From Datura wrightii (Eukaryota > Streptophyta > Magnoliopsida > Solanales > Solanaceae), in the NCBI GenBank assembly GCA_035772735.1, contig JASDFA010000007.1:84219501-84283500 (forward strand): a DNA stretch of 64,000 nucleotides, read 5' to 3'. The notes beneath the pieces were generated by a model. The model was not told the DNA's origin and made no database searches. It saw nothing but the letters and a program-made list of their open reading frames with translations. The first letter of the stretch is position 1; every line of letters begins with the position of its first letter. The translations under genes and the position numbers were made by a program. This document shows, one piece after another, positions 1 to 10,254 of this stretch.

Positions 1-475
1 ACAACGAACCTATTGGTACCTTCCGGTAGGGTCAACACCGGTGTTGAAGTAAGTCGGGTCTTCAACTCTTGGAAGCTCTACTAACAAGCCTCCAACCATT
101 GGAATTTCACTTTCTTCTGGGCCAATTTGGTCAAAGGTGCTTCAATCGATGAGAAGCCTTCAACAAATCTCCGATAATAGCTAGCTAAACCCAAAAAGCT
201 CTAAATATCTAAAGGATTCACCGGTCTAGGCCAATTCTGTACCGCTTCTATATTTTGAGAATCCACCTTTATACCCTAACTCGATACCCCATGGACCAAA
301 AATGCTACGGAGTTCAACCAAAACTTGCACTTGCTGAATTTAGCATATAATTGGCGATCCTTGAGTGTCTATAGGACCACCCTCAAATGAGCGGCATGTT
401 CCTCCTCACTCTGAGAGTATATTAGGATGTCATCAATAAACACAACCACGAACATGTCAAGAACGCGTCGGGAAG
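1..475 (-). pseudogene. Element B reverse transcriptase (C-terminal half) and start of RNase H
   Basis: On the minus strand the FIDDILIYS catalytic box of a Ty3/gypsy reverse transcriptase is encoded at about 415-455. It is followed by the thumb and connection region, recognisable by its near line-by-line match to 61082-61537 of element J. No long open frame survives. The part of reverse transcriptase before the FIDD box is missing: the protease-to-RT linker (IDLLP, near 490) joins directly to the region just before FIDD, so several hundred bases have been deleted. The fragment runs off the window at base 1. Confidence 0.8.
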
Positions 476-1015
476 AAGGTCAATACCAAAATCAATCTCC
501 TGCTCGGGAGGCATTCCCAGTAAAACATCAGGAAAGACTTCTAGATACTCACATACTACCGTAACTGACTAGATAGTCGGGATCTCAAACTCAACATCCT
601 TAACCCTAACTAGATTGTACAAACAACCTTTGGATATCATCTTTCTGGACTTAAGGTAGGAAATGAAACAACCTATAGGCACAGTTGAACTACCCTTCCA
701 CTCTATGACTGGCTCACCCAAAAATCTGAACTCTACTGCTTGGGTTCTACAATTAACTGAGGCATAACATGCAAATAGCCAATTCATGCCGAGGATAACA
801 TCAAAATTGGTCATGGCTAACTCCATAAAATATGTTGAGCTGACTTTTTGAAGGACTGAGACTGGGCAACCTCTATACACCCGTTTAGCTACAACTGAAT
901 CACTTACTAGAGTAGAGACTGAGAATGGTTCTGACTCCGAAGCTACTATCCACATAAGGTGTCAAAAAGACAAGGTAGACCCCAAATTTAACAAAGCATA
1001 AACATCAAGATGGAA
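476..1015 (-). pseudogene. Element B retropepsin-like aspartic protease and linker to RT
   Basis: The frame at 569-955 (minus, 128 residues) encodes the C-terminal part of the chromovirus protease domain. It contains NFDVILGMNWL, the flap-distal hydrophobic motif, and the linker FISYLKSRKMISKGC that leads to RT. The active-site loop lies upstream at about 965-1010 in another frame and reads LNLGSTLSFLTP. The Asp expected at the second position is Asn, and a frameshift separates the loop from the rest. The enzyme would be inactive. Elements A and E encode LIDPGST at this place. The linker continues to about 476, where the deletion into RT begins. Confidence 0.8.
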
Positions 1016-1174
1016 AACTCGAAACATACCAGTGACTACATCCGGGGAGACCTCCTACTCCTGGCGAGATGCTGAGGCATAGAATCTGTTCTTGTGCTGA
1101 CCGCAACCTATGCTAGTAGATGCCCCTAGATGTGTTGAGCGTTCGGATGGGGATGCTAAACTAGAAGCTAGGCC

Positions 1175-2271
1175 TCAGTCCCCATCATGATCCTGCCTCA
1201 CTTCTGGGCAATCTCTGAGCACGTGTTCGGGCTTTCCACACCCGAAATAAGAAACTGTACCTGCTAAGCACTGGCCCATATGCCCCAGACCACATCTTCG
1301 GTAAGCTGGGATGCTAGAATCTGCGGGTCTACTTCTCTGACCCCTCGAGCCTGATGCTCGCTCCCTCTGATCATGCCTATGCCTGGATGGCACAATCAAC
1401 ACTGACGATGCTGGGGATGAAGATATCTAGTAGGTCTATTGTTGGTGCCCACCACCTGACCTCGACTGTGAGAATTTGTGACTATCAGTACTGGCCTTCT
1501 TGGCCTCCCTCTCTCTCATATAAGCCCCTTCATATACTGGGCGTACAATACTATTCGAGGGAAATCCATATCTTGGTGGAGCATGGCAGTCCTGCAATCC
1601 TTGTCCAAATAGTCCGCCACTCCACGAACAAACCTGCTCACTCGTGCTCTCTTATCATCCAATAACACCGGGGAGTATTTTGATAGGCTAGTAAACTCAA
1701 GGGCATACTCCTACACTGTCATTCTCCCTTTCTTCATATTTACGAACTCAGCTACCTTCATCTCTCTTGTCTTACAAGGGAAGAAACGATCTAAGATGCA
1801 ACAAGGAACTTTTCCCAAGTGATCGGACCTGCTCTGGGTGCAACCCCTTTTAGCTGTCTCATAACTCAGCTACTATCTTTCCATTGCCAAAACCAGATGG
1901 GTGCAACCCCTTTTAGCTAATAGAGACAACTCTGCACATTTAACTCCATTCACCCCCATGACTTGGGTGATCTTCACAATTCATCTATGAACTCATGCGG
2001 GTCCTCATCTACTTTTAACCCTAGGAACTCTGGCAGGTTCATTCTTAAAAAATCCCTGACTCGAGTCGCCACTGCATTACCATTTTGTGGAACATGCGCA
2101 ACTGTCTGCTAATTAACCTAAGCGGTCAAGGCCTGCACGACCATCTGAATAGCTACCCAAAACTCAGCATGGGCAACCGGCTCTGATGCATGGTGCTCCA
2201 GAATTGCTGGGGCCTACTGGTGCCCTTTCCATTGCCATCCTCATGGCCTTCTCCATTCTTATTCCTCCTAC
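1175..2271 (-). pseudogene. Element B gag (capsid and degenerate zinc knuckle)
   Basis: Minus-strand gag remnant. At 1175-1402 a 75-residue frame carries a nucleocapsid zinc-knuckle remnant, YFGCGKPEHVLRDCP, in which the first Cys of the CCHC box is replaced by Tyr. Upstream on the minus strand (about 1400-1760) the usual gag capsid motif EYALEFTSLSKYSP can be read, with a stop codon just before it. Further upstream (1830-2270) are shifted pieces of the capsid start. A partial direct duplication, gggtgcaaccccttttagct, occurs at about 1838 and again at about 1901. The first codons of this gag are at 12970-12986, on the far side of element A. Confidence 0.75.
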
Positions 2272-2276
2272 CATTT
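2272..2276. repeat. Target-site duplication of element A (left copy, CATTT)
   Basis: The five bases CATTT immediately before the TG of the left LTR are repeated exactly at 12965-12969, right after the CA of the right LTR. A five-base duplication is the Ty3/gypsy integrase signature and fixes both ends of A. Confidence 0.95.
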
Positions 2277-2397
2277 TGTTATACCCCGTAGAATTCCCGG
2301 CACTTGGATGACCTATTCGCATGTTGGTTAAGCATATTTGGAAGCCATACGTGCTAGGGAAAGGCCCGGGAAAAGATCGGACGAGAAACCCGTCGAA

Positions 2398-2482
2398 CCA
2401 TCGCGGGAGGAGCCGAGGCAGAGCCCCTCCGCGATGGCAGCGTGTCACGGAGGCGAGGCCACTGCGATGGCTCCGTGACACG
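2398..2482 (+). promoter_or_regulatory. Hairpin cassette in U3 of element A
   Basis: Two consecutive GC-rich inverted repeats. The first pairs about 2398-2410 (CCATCGCGGGAGG) with 2427-2438 (CCTCCGCGATGG), with one extra base. The second pairs 2441-2452 (CGTGTCACGGAG) perfectly with 2471-2482 (CTCCGTGACACG) across an 18-base loop. The block ends 21 bases before a TATA box. Near-identical words occur in elements H and C. The function is not known; the place just upstream of the TATA box suggests an enhancer or insulator role, which is inference. Confidence 0.75.
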
Positions 2483-2503
2483 TTGCCCTTGTTCAGGCCC
2501 AAG

Positions 2504-2511
2504 TATATAAA
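2504..2511 (+). promoter_or_regulatory. TATA box of the 5' LTR promoter, element A
   Basis: TATATAAA within AAGTATATAAAGCCCCC. It is the only strong TATA element in the first 300 bases of the LTR and is preserved in the right LTR (10482-10489). Transcription would start about 30 bases downstream, making U3 about 260 bases and R-U5 very long. Confidence 0.7.
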
Positions 2512-4990
2512 GCCCCCACTTCGAGTTAAACTCATTTTCATCACTTAGCAATTTCCAGAAACGTAGTGAACAGAGGGAAAACGAAGGGAGATTATAAATT
2601 ATCGTCCGATTACGCTGTCAAATGCTGCCCAAACCCAAATTAATCCTAGATACCAAGGTATTTAGCAGCAGAGAGAATTTCTACGGAGTTAGTTTCGCAA
2701 AATACGGCCGACGAATCGTCGAGCCGCCGAACTAAAGTAAGTAGAATTGCTCTAAATTAATGTCTATGTGTTCCTAGCTGAGAAGTGAATACTTCTCCCT
2801 TCTGGGCCACTGGAAAATAGCGAGTTTTCGACCGTCTTTCGATAAGCCTAAGTTTAGGCTATAAACTATATCGAAAGTAACGTCGTTCTTTACAATAAAG
2901 CTGTATTTAGTAGTAATTGATGTATTTATGAATGCAGTGTGGAGAAAATAGTTGAAGTACCAGTCGAGCCTCGTCCGACGGACGAATAATTCAAAGAAAA
3001 GGTATGTAAAGTTAGTTTCCTTCGGCAAGTTAAGTAATATCAGTATAGCGTAATAAATTACGGATCAGTAGAATGTTTAGAAGTCAAATATTGCGTTATT
3101 ATGAATATTGGTACGATGTGAGAAACCATTGGGTTGTAATGTGTATGAAACCTTTCAGTACGGTATAAAGTCTAACGCAAGCGTTAGAGATTGCCAGTAT
3201 ATTTGATGTGTAATGTAATATGCCATGTTAAGATATTGTTGTGTTCAGCTGAAACCCCGTGAAGTAGTACAGTATCCGTAAAGTGCTTCAGAAATAGAAT
3301 AGCAGGCTAAAATAAAGTTCAGGAAGCATGTCAGGAGTAGTAAATCATGTTACTATAGAAAGCCAGCATACAGTGTAGTTAAGTAGAAAGATTATATTCG
3401 TGCATGCATATATAGTATTTCCAGCCTCAGCATGTATTAAGTATGTACTTAATTCTATCACGGGTCTAGCATATAGTATATACAGAAACTTAGTGAACAG
3501 CAGAGTTTTCAGTAGAAACCTTATTTTATATGGCATTTGCCCAGTATAGCCGGCAGGGGACTATAGTCGTATTCATATATCTTTACCTGCCTCAGCACGT
3601 ATTAAATACGTATAGATTATTACTATTAACCAGCATGTAATATATGTGATACTTTACCCCTATTAGCCTCAGCATGCGAGATACTCAGATAGTATTATCA
3701 GTTGAGACCATTGTATTGTTTGGGGTTGGATCACCTAGCATCCATGACCGCCCAGGGTTAATAGCTGTATCGACTCGTCCACCAGAGGATGAGGATACGT
3801 CACCCTACGGAGTGGCATTCCGTCCCGCCAGGGGACGAAGATGGGATGTCAGTTTTTCCCCATATTTGTGCCTTGATCGGCCCTTACACACCCCAGTCGA
3901 GCGGATACGCCCGGGTGCAGATTCAGGAGTCCTCCAGACTCAGATGCAGTTATAGTCAGGGGCTCAGCGAGCCCAAGTGCATACACTGGGACCGGCAGGA
4001 TGCTTACAGCCACTATACGAGATGGGATGACCGGGGTAGGGGTATAGATTCTGTGCTGGTTGTACCTCCCGGCTTATGGGGGCCGGGTAAGGTTTGTGTG
4101 TGCTATGTTATGTTATTTCATGTTATGTCATGTTATATTAGCTACAAGTAGATCAGCAGTGGCCCGATATGTTCCAGGTATGACTCTTGTCCCTTCCAGT
4201 AAAGATTGAGTGTAGATAAGGTTTACATTATCAGATAGTTAAGTTATTCCTTCTACTTCAGCTTCATCAGTCATATTATTGCTTTCAGATGCTGTTTTCC
4301 GTTATATTACTTCAGTTGCTTTACATACTCAGTACCAGCGGTACTGACGCCCAGTGGGGCGCTGCATTACTTGTCTGCAGGTACCCATAGTCGAGCAGGC
4401 GATACCACGTGATCCCCATCAGCGGTTGGGTATTCAGCTCCTGTCATCCGGAGACTGAATTTCTAGAGGTGTAGTTCAGTTTCTTTTGTTGTACAGTACG
4501 GGTAGGTCGGGGCCCTGTCCCGATCATTTCTATTATCCTTCCTAGAGGCTTGCAGTCTGTATATATTCCTTGTGGTCAGACGAGCCAGTCGTGTGGGGCC
4601 GTGCAGTTGTATAGTTGCCTTTACTCCTTCTTTCTTTTGTAATGGCCGTGTGGGGCCATAGTTTGCCAGTAGTGGTGACCTTGCCGGTCACGTAGCTTTT
4701 CAGTATGTTATGCATGAGTTACAGATAACTAGGCAGCATGGTGGCCTTGTCGGCCTGCATAGGTTCCCCTGAATTACCTTGTTTCTGGTTAGCTGTAATA
4801 CAGGTACAGAAGGCTATAGGCCAATGGGCCGGGGGCTGTATTTACAGCCGTTATATAGCCCTTTGTTTCCAGAAATTTGAGTTAGAGCCAGCCAGGCGCC
4901 AGATGCGCCCAGGCTTAACAGTTCAGCAGGTCAGGTCTTAGTAGGGCACCAGGTGCCGGTCATACCCCCCAAGGTGGGGCGTGACAAACT

Positions 4991-5002
4991 TGGTATCAGA
5001 GC
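4991..5002 (+). other. Primer binding site of element A (initiator Met tRNA)
   Basis: TGGTATCAGAGC, four bases after the LTR end, matches the 3' end complement of plant initiator-Met tRNA, the usual primer of chromoviruses. The leader 5003-5200 before gag shows no open frame. Confidence 0.9.
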
Positions 5003-5200
5003 AGGTCGTATCCCAAGGAGTCTGCAAGCCGTGCTAAGTAGAGTCCTGTCCATGGATGTGTTGTGCACCACATACTATGGGTAGGAGGCTGCAAGGCATG
5101 ATAGGATGGTTGTCTTTTATTCTGATTCAGTCGTGCTATTGAGCGGTACAGTATAGGGTTGATTCCCTAAAAATCTTACCATATTCTTTGGTTACAGATA

Positions 5201-8200
5201 ATGTCAGACCAGCGCCATCCTATTATAGGTCGGAACTTAGACATCGCAGCAGGAGAAGGCACCAGCAGGATGCCTCCCCCTCATTTGGAGACAGCCCGAT
5301 CAGAGGGCCCTACAGAGGCTTCATCTCAGCCTCCTCAGCAGTCTCCACCACGTCAGGAGTCACTTGGGGCGACATTACCTTCAGCAGCCCCTATATTGAC
5401 TCCTTCTGATCAGGAGGTTAGGAGTGCTATAGTTCTGTTAGCATAGATGATGGCTGCTCAGCGTCAGCCAATGCCATCTATAGTTGTAGAATCATCAGGA
5501 GGGCCCGGTAGTTCGAGGGTCCGAGAGTTCTTAGCCCTGAATCCCCCACAGTTCACAGGTACGGACCGAACAGAGGACCCCCAAGATTTTATGGATCAGA
5601 TGCAGAGAATCTTCAGGGTTATGCATGCCACGTCTACCGAGTCAGTTGAGTTGGCCGCATTCCGGTTACGGGATATTGCGGTGTTATGGTACGAAAGCTG
5701 GGAAAGGTCCCGAGGGAGAAATGTTTCCCCTCCCACCTGGTCCAGCTTTTCAGGAGCCTTTCTGGATCATTATCTACCGCGGGAGAGTCAACAGGCCCGG
5801 GTAGACCAGTTCCTACATCTAGAACAGGGGGCCATGAGTGTTCGGGAATATTCTTTGCAGTTTGATTCTCTAGCCCAATATGCACCGGCCTTCGTTGATA
5901 CCATGGCATCCAGAGTGCATCGCTTCATTACGGGCTTGAATCCTGAATATGTTGAGATTTGTACTACAGCTACACTGCAAGAGGACATGGATATTGCTCG
6001 CATTCAGGCATTTGCTCAGAATATTGAGGGAATCAGACAGCGGCAACGAGAGGTCAGAAGGGTTAATCAGGAACAGCGTCGCCGGGACAGGCCAGTTGAA
6101 TTACAGGGAGAGGCCCGGGGAGGACCCAGGCCCCGAATGTCAGACAGGCCCCCCAGGCCCCCGCCTCCGCCACAGTCACAGGGGGGTAGATCCAGCCGCA
6201 GGGGACAGTTAGGGACTGGTAGAGGCTCGCAGATGGCAGATTCACCCTCACAGAGGAGGGCAGAGCAGAGCAGGTATACCCTACCACTTTTCCCTATATG
6301 CAGTCGACGCCATCCTGGAGCATGCAGATATGGCTCCACCGCATGTTATAATTGTGGTCAAGAAGGCCATTTGATGAAAGATTGCCCAGCCAGGGGTCGA
6401 GAGGACCGGGATAGACAAGATAGGGCATCAACAGGATCACGAGCTACAACATCTTCGACTGGGCGCAGGCCCTCAGTTTCAGCAGGCAGGGGTCGGGGCA
6501 GATCAGGGGCCTCCAGTACAGGTGCGGGCCCAAGCCATATATATGCCTTACCAGGGAGGCAAGATTCAGAAGCGTCGCCTGATGTTGTGACAGGTATGCT
6601 AACTATCTGTTCACACCCTGCTTATGTGTTAATTGATCCAGGGTCTACTTTGTCCTATATTACTCCATTTGTGGCACGGAAGTTTAGTATTGTACCAGAA
6701 TCATTACGGCAGACCTTCTTAGTATCTACGCCTGTCGGTGACTCTATCATAGCTAGTCGAATCTACCGCGGGTGTACAGTAGAGATTGTTGACCGCCAGA
6801 CCACAGTAGATCTGGTCGAGTTAGAAATGATAGATTTCGATGCCATAATGGGTATGGACTGGTTAGTGCCATGCTTTGCCAATGTTGAATGTTGGACCAA
6901 AACGGTGCGATTCCACTTCCCGGGGGAAGCAGTACGGGAGTGGAAGGCCAGCACCGTGACGCCAAAAGGTAGGTTTATTTCCTACCTTCAGGCGAGAAAA
7001 TTGATATCTAAGGGGTGTATTTACCACCTGGTCAGAGTTCAGGATGTCCAAGCAGAATCTCCGACACTCCAGTCTGTCCCAGTGGTAAATGAATTCCCAG
7101 ATGTATTTCCTGATGAGTTACCTGGTATTCCCCCAGAAAGGGAGATAGACTTTGCTATTGACTTGCTACCAGGCACTCAGCCGATATCAATACCTCCTTA
7201 TCGTATGGCTCCTGCAGAACTCAGAGAATTAAAGGAGCAGTTGAAAGACTTGTTAGATAAAGGTTTTATCAGGCCGAGTACTTCCCCGTGGGGTGCGCCA
7301 GTCTTGTTCGTGAGAAAGAAAGATGGCTCGCTCCGAATGTGCATAGACTATCGGCAGCTAAACAAAGTTACGGTAAAGAACAAGTATCCGCTCCCCAGGA
7401 TTGATGACTTATTTGATCATCTACAGGGAGCCAGATACTTTTCTAAGATCGATTTGCGGTCCGGATATCACCAGGTCCGAGTACGTGAAAGGGATATTCC
7501 TAAGACAGCATTCAGGACCCGATATGGGCATTTCGAATTTCTGGTTATGTCCTTCGGACTAACGAACGCCCCAACAGTCTTTATGGACCTGATGAACAGT
7601 ATTTTCAGACCTTTCCTGGACTTCTTCGTGATAGTATTCATTGATGATATTCTGGTGTATTCTCGCTCTGAAACGGATCACCGGACTCATTTGCGGACAG
7701 TGCTCCAGATTCTCAGGGACCGCCAATTGTATGCTAAATTTTTGAAATGTGAATTCTGGCTTAACTCAGTGGCCTTTTTAGGGCATATTGTCTCAGAAGC
7801 TGGTATACAGGTAGACAAGCAGAAGATAGAAGCAGTTAAGTCATGGCCCAGGCCTACCACCCCGACGAAAGTTTGTAGCTTTCTGGGGTTAGCAGGGTAT
7901 TATCGGAGATTCGTTGAGGGATTCTCAACCATTGCAGCACCTTTAACTAAATTGACACAGAAGGCAGCAAAGTTTCAGTGGACGGAGGCATGCGAGCAGA
8001 GTTTCCAGGAACTGAAAGATAGATTAACCTCCGCCCCAGTACTAGCACTGCCGGAAGGCACAGAAGGGTATTCAGTTTATTGTGACGCATCAGGTGTCGG
8101 ATTGGGTTGTGTGTTGATGCAGCATGGTAAAGTAAATGCATATGCCTCCAGACAGCTAAGAAAACACGAAAAGAATTACCCTACCCATGACCTGGAATTG

Positions 8201-9985
8201 GCCGTAGTAATTCATGCCTTGAAGATGTGGAGGCATTATCTGTACGGCATCCATGTTGATATTTATACAGATCATAAGAGCCTACAGTACATTTTCACCT
8301 AGAGGGAGTTGAATCTGCGGCAACGCTGCTGGTTAGAGTTGTTGAAAGACTATGATGTGAATATTCTATACCACCCCGGAAAAGCTAATGTGGTAGCAGA
8401 TGCCCTGAGTCGTAAGTCAATGGGGAGTTTGGCGTATTTGCGACCCGAGAAACAGAAATTAGCTAAGGAAATTCATCAGTTAGCTGGGCTAGCCGTTCGA
8501 GTAATGGAGACAGAAAATAATGGGGCCGTAATTCAGAATTCTGCAGTGTCCTCATTAGTTGCAGAGGTAAAAGAACGCCAGTATGAGGATCCCGATTTAG
8601 TCCAGCTCAGAGATAGAGTTCAAAAAGGTAAGGAGCCAGATTTTCAGATAACCGAGGATGAGGTGCTACATTGTAAGGGCCGCCTTTGTGTCCCGAATGT
8701 CGCAGGACTTCGTGGGCAGATCATGTATGAGGTACACTACGCTCGCTATTCCCTTCACCCAGGGGCGACGAAAATGTACCACGACATTAGAGACATCTAC
8801 TGGTGGTCAGGTATGAAAATTGAGATAGCTGAATTTGTATCTAGGTGTGCTAATTGTCAGCAGGTGAAAGCAGAGCACCAGAAACCGGGCGGTTTGACGC
8901 AAGAGATAACGGTACCCACGTGGAAATGGGAAGCAATAAACATGGATTTTGTAACAGGGTTACCCCGTACTAGACGCGGAAATGATTCCATTTGGGTAAT
9001 AGTTGACAGGCTGACAAAATCAGCTCATTTCCTGCCAGTAAGGGCTACCTTCTCAGCTGAGGATTATGCCAAATTATATATCATAGAAGTAGTTATATTG
9101 CATGGGGTGCTGGTATCTATCATTTCAGACTGGGGAGCACAGTTTACAGCTAGATTCTGGCAGTCGTTTCAGAAAGGTTTGGGGACGCAGATTAATTTGA
9201 GCACAGCATTCCATCCTTAGACAGACGGGCAGGCTGAACGTACTATCCAGACGCTCGAAGATATGCTACGAGCGTGTGTGTTAGATTTTGGGGGTAGCTG
9301 GGATGAACATCTTTCGTTAATTGAATTTGCTTATAATAACAGCTACCATTCAGCTATTCAGATGGTGCCTTTCGAGGCATTGTACGGGTGAAAATGTAGA
9401 TCGCCGGTGGGCTGGTTTGAAATAGGAGAATCAGCATTAGTTGGCCCAGACATTGTTCGGCAGTCCGAGGAAAAGATAAAGCTTATCCGAGAACGTTTAC
9501 TGACCGCTCAGAGCCGTCAGAAGTCATATGCAGATAGACGGCGCAGAAATCTAGAATTTTCGGTAAACGACTGGGTATATCTGAAAGTGTCCCCGATGAA
9601 AGGGGTAATGAGGTTTGGCAAGAAAGGCAAGCTTAGCCCAAGATTCATTGGGCCGTATCAGATTCGGCGAAGAATAGGCCGCGTGGCATATGAGTTAAAC
9701 TTGCCTACAAAATTAGCATCTGTTCACCCAGTATTCCATGTTTCTATGTTAAGAAAGTTCGTAGGGGACCCTTCTATAGTAGTTCCAGTCCAGGATGTTC
9801 AGGTCACAGAGGAGTTAGCCTATGAAGAGGTTCCCGTAGCCATTTTAGACAGACAGATTCGCAGGCTGAGAACTAAAGACGTTGCATCTATCAAGGTATT
9901 GTGGCGTAACAGAAATCGGGAAGAAATAACGTGGGAGGCTGAAGAAGATATGAAAACCAGATACCCTCACTTATTTCAGGCCTAG
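5201..9985 (+). pseudogene. gag-pol: Element A gag-pol polyprotein (1594 codons, four nonsense codons)
   Basis: One frame from ATG 5201 to the stop ending at 9985, with in-frame stops at codons 82 (5444, TAG), 1034 (8300, TAG), 1340 (9218, TAG) and 1397 (9389, TGA). Domains by residue: capsid about 138-282; zinc knuckle CYNCGQEGH, C382 C385 H390 C395; protease LIDPGST with D479; reverse transcriptase with FIDD at 813-816; RNase H from about 955 with YCDAS (D962); integrase HHCC zinc domain from H1179 to C1216/C1219; catalytic D1249, D1310 and E1346 (35 residues between the last two); GPYQIRRR motif; chromodomain-like tail ending EEDMKTRYPHLFQA. It would make the virus-like particle, process it, copy the RNA and integrate the DNA. 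SDWG replaces the usual SDRG at the second integrase Asp. Element E has the same length and all ten stop positions can be matched between the two. Confidence 0.95.
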
Positions 9986-10241
9986 TCAGACGACAGGTAT
10001 GTCCGTATCATTATTTATACAGTACTTTATGGTATGTATGTTGTAAATGATAAAGAAAGAAGTGATATTTAGTTGTCCAGTAGATTGTAGAATATTGTGT
10101 GCAGTGCCTGCGTTGGACTTTTTCTGCGTTTCAGGTCTTTGTGATAGTCCATATTACAGGGGAAACTCTGCCAAAATTTTTCCAGAAACTAGAGTAAGCA
10201 GTCCTCTAGATAGCAATATACATTTGAGGATGAATGTTCCT

Positions 10242-10253
10242 AAGGGGGGGAGA
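10242..10253 (+). other. Polypurine tract of element A
   Basis: AAGGGGGGGAGA directly before the right LTR (one base between), the usual primer for plus-strand DNA synthesis. The 256-base stretch 9986-10241 between gag-pol and this tract has no recognisable coding content. Confidence 0.9.
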
Positions 10254-10254
10254 A

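Larger units (their letters stand above)
2277..4986 (+). repeat. 5' LTR of element A
   Basis: A 2710-base direct repeat of 10255-12964. It starts TGTTATACCCCG and ends GGGGCGTGACA, directly followed by the primer site. U3 holds a hairpin cassette and a TATA box (separate entries). The LTR also has an inverted repeat AGTACC/GGTACT at 4331-4345, conserved in the LTRs of all related families here. Small open frames inside it (for example 3674-3955, 3789-4151 and 4738-4941) have no recognisable product and are taken as chance. Confidence 0.96.

Noticed and set aside
1354..1665. 103-residue plus-strand frame
   Set aside because: Antisense to the gag of B, which is recognisable on the minus strand.
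2164..2551. Overlapping frames of 65-126 residues at the left end of A, repeated at 10154-10529
   Set aside because: They read across the LTR boundary and the hairpin cassette in both directions; no start context and no known product.
4991..5002. Met-tRNA similarity as a possible tRNA gene
   Set aside because: Only 12 bases next to an LTR end, without a cloverleaf; this is a primer binding site.
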